A stretch of 64,000 nucleotides of DNA from Fimbriimonadaceae bacterium (GTDB taxonomy: Bacteria; Armatimonadota; Fimbriimonadia; Fimbriimonadales; Fimbriimonadaceae): contig JAMLGR010000004.1 of assembly GCA_023957775.1 (NCBI GenBank), positions 1 through 64,000 of the forward strand. Reading direction: 5' to 3'. The position numbers and the translations under genes were made by a program. A model generated the notes under the pieces. The model searched no databases and was not told the origin of the DNA. It worked only from the letters and a program-made list of their open reading frames with translations. How positions within the stretch are numbered: the first letter of the stretch is position 1; every line of letters starts with the position of its first letter. This document shows positions 51,977 to 60,324 of this stretch, one piece after another.

Positions 51977-52861
51977 ATGACAACACTTCTCGCTACCTGG
52001 CGCGAGCCAGGGCAAGTTGCGATCAACGCCGCATGGAACGCCCGCGCCAAGGGCGCCGACCTGCGCACGACGCTGGAGACCGGGCTTGCGGTTGCGGAGG
52101 CGGACCCCTCCCTCGTCGCCATCGGCCTGGGAAGCCTTCCAAACCGCGACGGGGAGCTCGAGCTCGACGCGTCGATGATGGACGGAGCCGACCTGTCGGC
52201 CGGGGCGGTCTGCGCGGTCCGAGGCATCGTCCCCGTGATCTCGGTCGCCCGGAAGGTCCTGGAGGAGACGCCCCACGTCATGCTCGCCGGCGACCAGGCC
52301 CGGCGCTTCGCGATCTCGAAGGGCATGGCACCCCAGAACCTGATGACCGCGCAGTGCATCGAGCGGTACGAAGAGTGGCGCCGCAATCCCGAGAAGATGG
52401 AGTCGAAGTACCTGCACACGACGGGGGAGCACAACGGCGACACGATCACGATGCTCGGGCTGGAATCTCCCTCGCATCTCGTCGCCGCCTCGTCCACGAG
52501 CGGGATGGGCTTCAAACTGCCGGGCCGAGTGGGCGATTCCCCGATCGTCGGCGCCGGCATCTACGCGGACGACGAGGTGGGGGCCGCCGGGGCGACGGGC
52601 TTGGGCGAGGAGCTTTGGAAGGCCGTCGCCTCCTTCCGCACGTGCGAGGCGATGCGGCGTGGCCTTTCCGCCCAAGAGGCGTGCGAGGAGACGATCGCCC
52701 AGATGATGCGGCGGCAGGAGGCCGCGCGCAAGATGCCTTGCGTCGTGCTCGCCCTGCGCAACGACGGCGATTGGGGCGCCGCCACGACCGAGGGCGAGTT
52801 TCCGCTTTGGGTGTGCCAGGACGGCGAGATGCAGCTCAAGGTCTTCCACGGTCCCAACTAG
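51977..52861 (+). CDS. Isoaspartyl peptidase/asparaginase 2 family protein
   Basis: 294 aa Ntn-hydrolase. The autoprocessing site is in [15 protein letters not shown], where Thr of the GDTI motif becomes the N-terminal nucleophile of the beta subunit; the later [20 protein letters not shown] and [20 protein letters not shown] are typical of the family (glycosylasparaginase-like branch). It cleaves asparagine-linked or isoaspartyl bonds. No signal peptide, so it is cytoplasmic. It begins 23 bp after the ABC gene; selB starts 2 bp after its stop codon. Confidence 0.93.
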   Translation: MTTLLATWREPGQVAINAAWNARAKGADLRTTLETGLAVAEADPSLVAIGLGSLPNRDGELELDASMMDGADLSAGAVCAVRGIVPVISVARKVLEETPHVMLAGDQARRFAISKGMAPQNLMTAQCIERYEEWRRNPEKMESKYLHTTGEHNGDTITMLGLESPSHLVAASSTSGMGFKLPGRVGDSPIVGAGIYADDEVGAAGATGLGEELWKAVASFRTCEAMRRGLSAQEACEETIAQMMRRQEAARKMPCVVLALRNDGDWGAATTEGEFPLWVCQDGEMQLKVFHGPN

Positions 52862-52863
52862 CC

Positions 52864-54705
52864 ATGGCCCGCCTCATCGGAACCGCCGGACACGTCGACC
52901 ACGGAAAGACCACCCTCATCCGGGCCTTGACCGGGATCGACGCGGACCGCCTGCCCGAGGAGAAGAAGCGGGGCATGACGATCGACATCGGTTTCGCCTA
53001 CATCGATCTCCCCGGGATCGGGCGCGCCTCGATCGTCGACGTTCCGGGGCACGAGCGGTTCCTGACGAACATGTTGGTGGGCGCGCTCGGGATCGACGTG
53101 GCCTTGCTTTGCGTGGCGTCCGACGAGTCGGTCATGCCGCAGACGCGGGAGCACCTGCAGATTCTCGAGCTGCTCCCCGTCGAGCGGTTGATCGTGGCGA
53201 TGACGCGATCCGACCTCGCCGACGAGGAGACCAGGATGATCGCGCGCGAGGAGATCGAGGAGCTCGTTGCCGCGTCGCGGTTCCAATCCGTGCCGATTCT
53301 CGAGGTGTCCGCGGTGACGGGCCAGGGCATCGACGCGCTGCGCCAGGCCCTGGCGGAAGGGCTTTCCGGAGACGAGGCCCCCGAACCCGGCCCCTGGTAC
53401 CTGCCCATCGATCGGGTGTTCGGCGTCAAAGGCCACGGATGCGTCGTGACCGGAACGCTGGCGCAAGGAGCCGTCGCGGCGGGCGACCGCGCGGTCCTCC
53501 AGCCCGGCGGGCTCGAGGTTCGAGTACGCGCCATCCACAGCCACGACGAATCCCTGCAGAAGGCGGAGCACGGTCGGCGGACGGCGTTGAACCTGGGCGG
53601 CGTGAAACTGGAGGACGTTCACCGAGGCATGGTCGTCGGCGAGCCCGGGGGCGTGTTCGAAACGACGTTGATGGACGCGCGCGTCCGCTGGCTCCAACGG
53701 CCCAAGCATGGAGCCCGGGTGCGCGTCTCGGCCGGGGCCGAAGAGGTGATCGCCAAGGCTTTTCACAACGATGGCGAACCCGAGATCGTGCAACTGCGCC
53801 TGGAGTCGCCGCTCGCCGTGGCCCATCGCCAGCCGGTCATCATCCGACGGTACAGTCCGCCCGAACTGCTGGGCGGCGGCCGGGTGATCGTGCCCCACGC
53901 GCGACAGCGACGCAAATCCGAAGCGTTTGCCCCCGTCGCGGACACCGGCTCGAACGAGGACGCGATCCTGGAGGCGTTGGGCGATCGGCCCGGGGTGAGC
54001 ACGGACGAGGTGTGCCGCCTCTTGGGGAAGACGCCGCAGGCGCTGGGGAAGGCGTTCGAGACGCTTTCGGCGGACCGGCGCGTGCGCGGGTTCGCCGGCT
54101 TGTGGTTCCGAACGGAGGCCTTCGAAGCCGCCGTGGCGACCTTCTTGGCGGCGCTGGCCGATGCCCACGAGAAGCAGCCCGGAACGGCGTATCTTCCGCG
54201 CGAACGAATCAGCGAAGCGTCGGGGCTGCGGTGGTCCGGCAAGCCCTTGGATCGCATCCTTGCGGCGCTGGCCGCCGAAGAGCGCATCGCCGTGAGCGGC
54301 ACGGGGGTGCGGCACCCCGAGTTCCAGCTCAAGCTGACCGAACGGCAGCGGCAGCTGTTGGACCGGGTGAAGGGCGCGCTGGAGGCGGAGGCGATCAACG
54401 TTCCCGGCCCGAACGACCTGGCCCGCACTCTCGCCGTTCCTCCCCAGGCCGTGGACGAGATCCTCCGACTGGGCGTCGAGGCGGGTGAGATCGTGCGGGT
54501 CGACGAGGGGCTGTTTTACACCCAAGCGCAAATCGCCGGAGTCAAACAGCGGACGATCGAGGTCGCCCAGGGCAAGCCGTTCGCCGCGGCCCAGTTTCGC
54601 GACGCCGTCGGCACGACGCGCAAGTATGCGATTCCGCTGCTCGAGTATCTCGACCGCATTCGATTCACGACGCGCGTGGGGGACCAGCGCATGGTCAACG
54701 GCTGA
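52864..54705 (+). CDS. selB: Selenocysteine-specific elongation factor SelB
   Basis: 613 aa. An EF-Tu-like GTPase that carries Sec-tRNA to UGA codons followed by a SECIS hairpin. GTPase motifs: GHVDHGKT (9-16), the SelB-type [23 protein letters not shown], and TRSD in place of TKxD. Domains II and III follow, then the C-terminal winged-helix units that bind SECIS RNA (about 350-613). The ATG at 52864 is right after the asparaginase gene. selA, selC and selD are not in the window, nor is an obvious selenoprotein. Confidence 0.95.
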   Translation: MARLIGTAGHVDHGKTTLIRALTGIDADRLPEEKKRGMTIDIGFAYIDLPGIGRASIVDVPGHERFLTNMLVGALGIDVALLCVASDESVMPQTREHLQILELLPVERLIVAMTRSDLADEETRMIAREEIEELVAASRFQSVPILEVSAVTGQGIDALRQALAEGLSGDEAPEPGPWYLPIDRVFGVKGHGCVVTGTLAQGAVAAGDRAVLQPGGLEVRVRAIHSHDESLQKAEHGRRTALNLGGVKLEDVHRGMVVGEPGGVFETTLMDARVRWLQRPKHGARVRVSAGAEEVIAKAFHNDGEPEIVQLRLESPLAVAHRQPVIIRRYSPPELLGGGRVIVPHARQRRKSEAFAPVADTGSNEDAILEALGDRPGVSTDEVCRLLGKTPQALGKAFETLSADRRVRGFAGLWFRTEAFEAAVATFLAALADAHEKQPGTAYLPRERISEASGLRWSGKPLDRILAALAAEERIAVSGTGVRHPEFQLKLTERQRQLLDRVKGALEAEAINVPGPNDLARTLAVPPQAVDEILRLGVEAGEIVRVDEGLFYTQAQIAGVKQRTIEVAQGKPFAAAQFRDAVGTTRKYAIPLLEYLDRIRFTTRVGDQRMVNG

Positions 54706-54712
54706 CGCTGGA

Positions 54713-54718
54713 TAGACT
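54713..54718 (+). promoter_or_regulatory. -10 box of the 138-aa protein gene (leaderless type)
   Basis: TAGACT ends 6 nt before the ATG at 54725; no Shine-Dalgarno between. Confidence 0.4.
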
Positions 54719-54724
54719 GGACCC

Positions 54725-55141
54725 ATGACGCTCAACGAGTTCGCGTCCAAGAAGCGCCTGGCCCTCTTCGAGGATCTGAGGGCGGGTCGAGATCCGGGCG
54801 AGGGCGTGTTCGACCCCGAGCTCCTGCGGGAGGCACGGACGAAGTCCGCTCCCCAGTTGGGCGCGACGCGGTACGAACCCGATGCGATCGTGATCGAGTT
54901 CATCTACCCGGATCCAGACTCCTCCGCGACCGTGCTCTCCGTCCGACTCGAAAGTCCGCAGCGCATCGTCTTCCTGCCCGTCCCGTCGTGGGTCGTGGAG
55001 ACGATCTGGCAGGGAGAGATCGACGGCAGCTTCCAGTTCGAAAGGGATGCGCGCCGTCTGGTCGAGGAGTTCCAAGCCGAACTCGATCCGGAGGCGAACG
55101 CCAACTGGTTCTTGCCCCGCGCCGCGAAGCGCCGCGAGTGA
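54725..55141 (+). CDS. Hypothetical soluble protein
   Basis: 138 aa without signal peptide or membrane helix. The N-terminus is helical and charged (NEFASKKRLALFEDLRAGRD); the middle is beta-rich (AIVIEFIYPDPDSSATVLSV, then RIVFLPVPSWVVETIWQGEI), and a C-terminal amphipathic helix follows. No family is recognised. It lies 19 bp after selB with its own TAGACT box, so it may be transcribed both with selB and separately. Confidence 0.7.
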   Translation: MTLNEFASKKRLALFEDLRAGRDPGEGVFDPELLREARTKSAPQLGATRYEPDAIVIEFIYPDPDSSATVLSVRLESPQRIVFLPVPSWVVETIWQGEIDGSFQFERDARRLVEEFQAELDPEANANWFLPRAAKRRE

Positions 55142-55179
55142 CGCTTTAGGCCCCGCACTTTTGCTGTCCCGCACTCCTA

Positions 55180-55280
55180 CCGGGTTTGGCGGAACCCTGG
55201 TATTCCTGGCGGGAAGACCCCCTCGAGGCATCCCAAAGATGAACCCTAGACAGAGTCAAGAGGACTCTCGCCAAACCCGG
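55180..55280 (+). promoter_or_regulatory. Flagellin leader with a 12-bp inverted repeat
   Basis: CCGGGTTTGGCG (55180-55191) and CGCCAAACCCGG (55269-55280) are perfect reverse complements with 77 nt between, inside the 182-bp gap before flagellin. As RNA they would fold into a long-range stem 35 nt upstream of the ribosome-binding site GGAGGA, closing an internal loop that has its own short stems. No sigma-28 or sigma-54 motif was found in this gap. Confidence 0.5.
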
Positions 55281-55323
55281 AATTGTGGGAGACGGCGTCA
55301 ACGACACTGTCACGGAGGATGGA

Positions 55324-56763
55324 ATGTCATTTCGCGTAAATACGAACGTCAGCGCGATGAATGCCTTGAGGAACCTTGGCGTGAACTCCGCGGACCTGGA
55401 GCGGTCGATCAACCGGCTCTCAACGGGTTTGCGGATCAACTCCGCCGCGGACGATCCCGCAGGCCTCATCGCCTCTGAAAGTTTCCGGTCGCAGATCGTG
55501 GGTATCGATCAGGCGGTCCGAAACAGCCAGGACGCGATCAACTATGCCAAGACGGCGGAGGGCGCCCTCGACGAAGTCAACCGGCTTCTGCGGGATGCAC
55601 GCGCTCTGGCGGTGGGCGCCGCCAACACCGGCACCTTGTCGGACGCTCAGGTTCAGGCGAACCAGAGCCAGCTCAACTCGATCGTCGAGTCGATTTCGCG
55701 CATTGCGACGTCGACGCAGTTTGGGACCAAGCATCTGCTTGATGGCAGCGCGGGCGTGGTGGCCTCGGTGACGAGCGGCACGAACGTCTCGGGTCTGAGC
55801 TTCACGGGAAGCTTCAACAGCGCGGCGATTACGACCAACTCGATCGTGACCATGCAGGTCACCACTGCGGCGACGCAGGCGATCGTGACCGGTACGCGAA
55901 CGTTCGCCGCGGCGACCACCACGGTGGGCGCGGGCTCGTTCACGATCAACGGCCAGACCTTCACGACCTCGGCGACCGACACCATTGCGGACGTCGTGGC
56001 GCGCATCAACAACTCGTCGAGCACGACGGGTGTGACGGCCACCTGGACAGCAGGCGCCGGTGTTGGGCTGCAGGCCAAGGATTTCGGCTCGAACAAGCGG
56101 GTCGATCTTTCGGACGCCAACGCCGTGTTGCTCTCCGCAGCGGGAACCCTCGCTTCGGTGGGAACGGACGCGGTGGCCAGCGTGGTCATCGACCAGAACG
56201 GCACGACCGCTGGCGGTCTCGCCACGGTCACGTTCGACGCGGGCAAGGGCCTGAACCTTCGGGACTCGACCGGCAACAGCCTCACGTTGACCGTCGCGGG
56301 CAACGCCACGAGCGCCGCAACTGCGATCGGTCAGTTGAACGTCGGTTCCGCCCAGTTCCAGATCGGAGCGAACGCGGGCCAGACCAGCAACTTGTCGCTT
56401 GGGAACTTCGCCGCCACGGAACTCGGCCAGAACGCCGTTTCGGGCAAGAACCTGAGCAACCTCGACCTCACTACGGCTCAGGGCGCGACCGATGCGCTCT
56501 CCGTCATCGACAAGGCGATCAACGACGTCACGGTCTCTCGTGGCGCGGTCGGTTCGTTCCAGCGCAACACGCTTGAAACGAACATTCGCTCGCTGGGCCT
56601 CACCAAGGAGAGCCTCGCAGCGTCCGACTCGATCATTCGCGACGCGGACATCGCGGCCGAAATGACCCAGTACACGAAGCTGCAGATTCTGCAGCAGGCC
56701 GGTATCTCGGTCCTCGCCCAAGCCAACTCGGCGCCCCAGGCCGTGCTCGCCCTGCTGCGGTAA
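55324..56763 (+). CDS. Flagellin
   Basis: 479 aa. The conserved N-terminal D0/D1 region (FRVNTNVSAMNALRNLGVNS, then RLSTGLRINSAADDPAGLIA) and the C-terminal coil (NTLETNIRSLGLTKESLAAS, ending AQANSAPQAVLALLR) are complete. The middle contains a Flagellin_IN-type module (FTINGQTFTTSATDTIADVV). GGAGGA lies just before the ATG at 55324. The filament subunit is exported by the flagellar type III apparatus. No other flagellar genes flank it; a chaperone or regulator such as csrA is not in view. A strong terminator follows. Confidence 0.96.
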   Translation: MSFRVNTNVSAMNALRNLGVNSADLERSINRLSTGLRINSAADDPAGLIASESFRSQIVGIDQAVRNSQDAINYAKTAEGALDEVNRLLRDARALAVGAANTGTLSDAQVQANQSQLNSIVESISRIATSTQFGTKHLLDGSAGVVASVTSGTNVSGLSFTGSFNSAAITTNSIVTMQVTTAATQAIVTGTRTFAAATTTVGAGSFTINGQTFTTSATDTIADVVARINNSSSTTGVTATWTAGAGVGLQAKDFGSNKRVDLSDANAVLLSAAGTLASVGTDAVASVVIDQNGTTAGGLATVTFDAGKGLNLRDSTGNSLTLTVAGNATSAATAIGQLNVGSAQFQIGANAGQTSNLSLGNFAATELGQNAVSGKNLSNLDLTTAQGATDALSVIDKAINDVTVSRGAVGSFQRNTLETNIRSLGLTKESLAASDSIIRDADIAAEMTQYTKLQILQQAGISVLAQANSAPQAVLALLR

Positions 56764-56804
56764 CGCAGCACGACCATCAACCGAAAAGACAGCAACTCCA
56801 AGTC

Positions 56805-56840
56805 GGCCCCGGGGCGCTTACGCTCCGGGGTCCTTTTTTT
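56805..56840 (+). terminator. Rho-independent terminator of flagellin
   Basis: Stem CCCCGGGGCG/CGCTCCGGGG (56807-56816 with 56821-56830, one G-T pair), loop CTTA, then TCC and seven T. The stop codon of the convergent gene (56818-56820) lies in the hairpin loop, so it also trims that transcript. Confidence 0.88.
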
Positions 56841-57390
56841 CAAGCCACTCCCGGAGTCGCCTGCACAGCTCCGTCGAAAAGATTCGGTTACCTAACAATG
56901 TGGGCCTTTCGCGCGGTTCGACAAGAAGTCGGATCGGCGTGTCCTCGAGGGTGCCCTCGATGCTCACCCAACGCCCGAGTCCCACCCAACTGTGGATGTT
57001 CATGCGGAAGCGGACGCGCACGACCGCACCGCGCGGCACTCGAACCCGGTGCGTCTCCCCGACGAACTCCAGCTCGTCGGCGCGCACCACGAGGAACCCG
57101 ACGTCCTCGTGCGGATCAAGGAGCCCCGAACGTCCGGGCCGCGCGAACCCCACGAACGTGCGGCTCTCCCCAAGGTCCACGCCCTGCTGAACGAGCCGTG
57201 CGCGCATCGCGTCGCGCATTGCCGCGTTCTCAAAATGGCCGAACAGGTTCACGGCCATCCAACCGACGACGGGCATGGCGACGAGCCACGCGAGGCCGTC
57301 CCCCATCATCTCCTGCGTTTCGAGCACCCGCCAAACGCCGACGGCGGCAAAAGGAAGGGCAAGGACGATCGGGATGAGGTTTCCCATCAT
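56818..57390 (-). CDS. Membrane protein with a soluble C-terminal domain, unknown function
   Basis: 190 aa from ATGATG at 57390-57385. Two hydrophobic segments at the N-terminus (NLIPIVLALPFAAVGVWRVL and GLAWLVAMPVVGWMAVNLFG) are followed by a basic soluble part (about 60-190) with beta strands (RTFVGFARPGRSGLLDPHED, VGFLVVRADELEFVGETHRV). No family is recognised. It is divergent from the AddB-like gene, 60 bp away. Its 3' end runs into the flagellin terminator. Confidence 0.72.
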   Translation of the reverse strand: MMGNLIPIVLALPFAAVGVWRVLETQEMMGDGLAWLVAMPVVGWMAVNLFGHFENAAMRDAMRARLVQQGVDLGESRTFVGFARPGRSGLLDPHEDVGFLVVRADELEFVGETHRVRVPRGAVVRVRFRMNIHSWVGLGRWVSIEGTLEDTPIRLLVEPRERPTLLGNRIFSTELCRRLREWLEKKDPGA

Positions 57391-57434
57391 CTTCCGTCGC
57401 GTGTTCCACACGTTGCCCGACACGGACCGTAGGA

Positions 57435-57440
57435 TACACT
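57435..57440 (+). promoter_or_regulatory. Promoter of the AddB/AddA-like operon
   Basis: TACACT (57435-57440) ends 10 nt before the ATG; TTGCCC (57413-57418) lies 16 bp upstream as a -35 candidate. No Shine-Dalgarno is seen. Confidence 0.45.
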
Positions 57441-57450
57441 CTGCCCTCCG

Positions 57451-60324
57451 ATGACCCGCGCGCAGATCCGAGTGCTGAGCGTCGTCCCCGGCGCCGGGAG
57501 CATGGAGGCCGTGCTCGCCGATTTCGAGTCGCGCGGCGGCGGCATCGCGACGGCTCTGCTCGATCCGCGGCTGCGGGGCGTTGCCCGTGCGGCCGCATCG
57601 CTCTCGAACATCGAGGTGTTGCCTTTCCCCGCTCTGCTTGGACGGGCCGTCGCGCGGTGTGGGGGGCCTGCCACGTCGGTCGCACCGCGCAGCCTGGTGG
57701 AAGCGGCCGTGGCCGAGGCTTGTCGCCACCTCCCTCCGGATTCGCCGATGGGGGCGGTGGCGAAGTTCCCAGGTCTGCACCGCCGGGTGGCCAACGTTTT
57801 GAGCGAGCTGCGCGAGTGGCGGATGGACGCGGAGGCGATGCGGGTCTGCGCCGAGGCCGCCACTTCGACGTTGGCCGCGCGCCTGCACTCGCTGGCGGAG
57901 ATCGAGTCGGAAGTGGATCGGCTCCTGGGCGACCTGGGACGGACCGTGCCCGCCTACGAGATCGAACGCAACCTCGACTTGCGACCCGAGCCCGACGCGC
58001 GCTGGGAATCGGTGCTCGTCGTCGCAGGCTCCGAGTACTCGCCGTTGCTCGCAGCCACGCTCGAGTGGCTCGGCGCCTGCGGCCAACCCATGACCGTGTG
58101 CGTCGATCGGCACGCTGGCGAAGCACGCTTGTTCGAAGGGGCGGGACAGATGGCGGACGGGCTCGGCGCGGCGCCGATCCCCTTCGGTCCCGAGGGCGGA
58201 TTGGCCCGCGCGCTGTTCACCGATGCGGTGTCCAGCGATGCGTGTCCGCGCGTGGTGATCGAGTCCTGCGCCGACCCGTTGGCCGAGTCCGAGTGGGCCG
58301 TGCGGCGGTGTTTGGCGAACCTTGAAGCGGGCATCGCGCCCGAGTCGATCGCGATGATCGCGCGGGACCTCGAGACGTACGCGCCCCTGTTGACGGCGTC
58401 GGCGGAACGGTTGGGGTTGCCCCTTCGCCTTCACCGCCGGGTTCCCTTGAATTCGAACGCCTTTGCGCGCCTGGTGCTCGACGCGCTCGCCTTCTGCGCG
58501 GCAAGGGATGTGCGCGGGTTGGTTCCTATCCTGGCTTCCAGCTACCTGGCCTTGGGCCGAGAATCCCGGGACGCGTTGGAGGGTTTGGTGCGAGACGCCT
58601 TGGCGGCGGGAAGGGGCCAGTGGGAGGTGCTCGCCGACGCCGCGAAGGCGTCGAGCGGCCAGCACGGTTGGTTGGTGCGGCTGCTCGCGTGGCGGGCCGA
58701 GCACGTGGCGGATCGTGCCCCGCTCGCCGTTTGGAATGCCCGGTTGCGCGAGCTGTTCGCCGACCTCGCCGCGCCGGACGATCCCGAAGCGGTGCTGCCG
58801 ACGACGGAGCGGGACCAGTGGGCCCAGTCCGCGTTCCAGCGCGCGTTGGCCCACGCGGCGTCGATCGATCGCGTGCGCGAGAACCCGGCCATTGGACTGG
58901 CCGAGTTTGCCGCGGAGTGCCGTTCCCTTTGCGACGTTGCCGATGCGCCGCTTCCCCCGCTCGAGGAGGGGATCGCGGTGGTCGCCTCGGCGGAAGAGTT
59001 GGGCCCCGTCCGGTGCGTCCATGTCCTGGGAATGCTCGAAGGGGTGTTTCCTCGGCGCCGTGCCGAGGATCCCGTGCTCTTCGACTCCCATCGCCAGGAG
59101 CTGGGGGCGCTTCGATCCGACCTTCCGCCCCTGCCGGACTCGCGGCGCACGGCCCGCGCCGAGCGCGACGCGTTCTACCGCGCGTGTACCGCGGCTTCCG
59201 AGCAGCTTGTCTTCAGCTACCCGGAGACCGAAGAGGATCGGGACAACGTCCCGGCGTTCTACCTCGCGGAGGTGTCTCGAGCGGCGGGCGAAGCCGTCGA
59301 GCGCTCGTCGCGGGCGCGGTTGGCTTGGGTGCCGGAAGGGTCGGAGTTGTGCTCCGAAGCGGACAGGCGGCTCTTCGAAGCCCTGGCGAAACCCAGGGAG
59401 CGGCCCCAGGCGCGCGTGGTTCGATCCGAGGAGGCGCGCGCCAAGATCCGGGCACCCGAAGCCGGCCCCTTTTCGACACGAGATCTGCGCGACGCCCTCG
59501 AGTGCCCGTTTCGAGGAGTCGCTCGAAGCCGCTTGCACCTCCACGGGCCGGCGGGAGACGCCTGGTGGTCCGGCCTGCGCCGACTGGCCGTGAAGGGGCG
59601 CCTCGCCTCGAGTCCGGATGAGGAGAGTGCGCGCCGGGCATTGTTGGCCGCTCTCGACGCCGAGATCGAGACCGTCCGTCCCGAAGCGTCGGCGTTCGAC
59701 GTCTCGATGATGCGCATCGGGGGTCCGCGCTTGGTCGAGGAGATGGTCCAGCGCGAGTTTCGAGCGCGGTCGCTGTGGCAGAGGGAGGAGGGGAGCACCG
59801 CGCTCGACGCGCGCTTCGGAGACGGGCCCCTTCGGCAGGGCTTCCCGATCGACGGGGGTTTCGCGCTCGCGGGCGGGGTCGATGCCGTATCGCGCATCGG
59901 ACCGTACAGGGTCGCCCACTTGTTCCGAGGCCAGATGCCGCCCACTCCCGACGACGAGGGGGGTGCGAACGATCTGGACTTGTTGGAGATCCAGATCGTC
60001 CTGCTCGCCCTGTGGGGCGCCGGCCCGGTGGCGGTCGAAGTGGATACGCCTTCCGACGGGAGGGCGTTGTTCGTGCTGCCCCGCGTGGCAGAGGCGTCGA
60101 TGATCTCAGATCAGGCGGCCGGATTGCGCATCGTGTCGATGGGCGAGCCCCGGCCCGTTCTCGACGCGACCCGTGAGGCTTTGCGCGAGGCCGTCGACAC
60201 GTTGCGTTCGGGGGTAATGCAGCCCGTTCCCGGCGAGGCTTGCCTCGGTTGCGGCTACGGCGAGTTGTGCCGGCGATCGCAGGAGTTCAGCGACGAGCCC
60301 GCGCTTTTCGAGGGGGGTGCATGA
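57451..60324 (+). CDS. AddB-like protein with degenerate nuclease site
   Basis: 957 aa. Resembles AddB of the AddAB double-strand-break resection complex: an N-terminal inactive-helicase-like region without a Walker A (VVPGAGSMEAVLADF), then the signature FSYPETEEDRDNVPAFYLAE, and a RecB-type C-terminal domain. The four Fe-S cysteines are kept (Cys685, Cys931, Cys934, Cys940). But the catalytic segment reads AGGVDAVSRIG then RVAHLFRGQ: Asp811 is present, while the Asp and Lys of the DYKTG motif are replaced by His823 and Phe825, so nuclease activity is probably lost. It is translationally coupled (ATGA) to the AddA-like helicase. Confidence 0.85.
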   Translation: MTRAQIRVLSVVPGAGSMEAVLADFESRGGGIATALLDPRLRGVARAAASLSNIEVLPFPALLGRAVARCGGPATSVAPRSLVEAAVAEACRHLPPDSPMGAVAKFPGLHRRVANVLSELREWRMDAEAMRVCAEAATSTLAARLHSLAEIESEVDRLLGDLGRTVPAYEIERNLDLRPEPDARWESVLVVAGSEYSPLLAATLEWLGACGQPMTVCVDRHAGEARLFEGAGQMADGLGAAPIPFGPEGGLARALFTDAVSSDACPRVVIESCADPLAESEWAVRRCLANLEAGIAPESIAMIARDLETYAPLLTASAERLGLPLRLHRRVPLNSNAFARLVLDALAFCAARDVRGLVPILASSYLALGRESRDALEGLVRDALAAGRGQWEVLADAAKASSGQHGWLVRLLAWRAEHVADRAPLAVWNARLRELFADLAAPDDPEAVLPTTERDQWAQSAFQRALAHAASIDRVRENPAIGLAEFAAECRSLCDVADAPLPPLEEGIAVVASAEELGPVRCVHVLGMLEGVFPRRRAEDPVLFDSHRQELGALRSDLPPLPDSRRTARAERDAFYRACTAASEQLVFSYPETEEDRDNVPAFYLAEVSRAAGEAVERSSRARLAWVPEGSELCSEADRRLFEALAKPRERPQARVVRSEEARAKIRAPEAGPFSTRDLRDALECPFRGVARSRLHLHGPAGDAWWSGLRRLAVKGRLASSPDEESARRALLAALDAEIETVRPEASAFDVSMMRIGGPRLVEEMVQREFRARSLWQREEGSTALDARFGDGPLRQGFPIDGGFALAGGVDAVSRIGPYRVAHLFRGQMPPTPDDEGGANDLDLLEIQIVLLALWGAGPVAVEVDTPSDGRALFVLPRVAEASMISDQAAGLRIVSMGEPRPVLDATREALREAVDTLRSGVMQPVPGEACLGCGYGELCRRSQEFSDEPALFEGGA

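Noticed and set aside
55142-55323. Sigma-54 or sigma-28 promoter for flagellin
   Set aside because: The closest match (GG...GC near 55149-55164) has 12 bp rather than 10 between the conserved pairs, and no TAAA/GCCGATAA elements are seen.
57391-59919. Upstream extension of the minus-strand membrane protein to 1033 codons
   Set aside because: It lies fully antisense to the AddB-like gene and has shadow-type composition; the real protein starts at the ATGATG near 57390.
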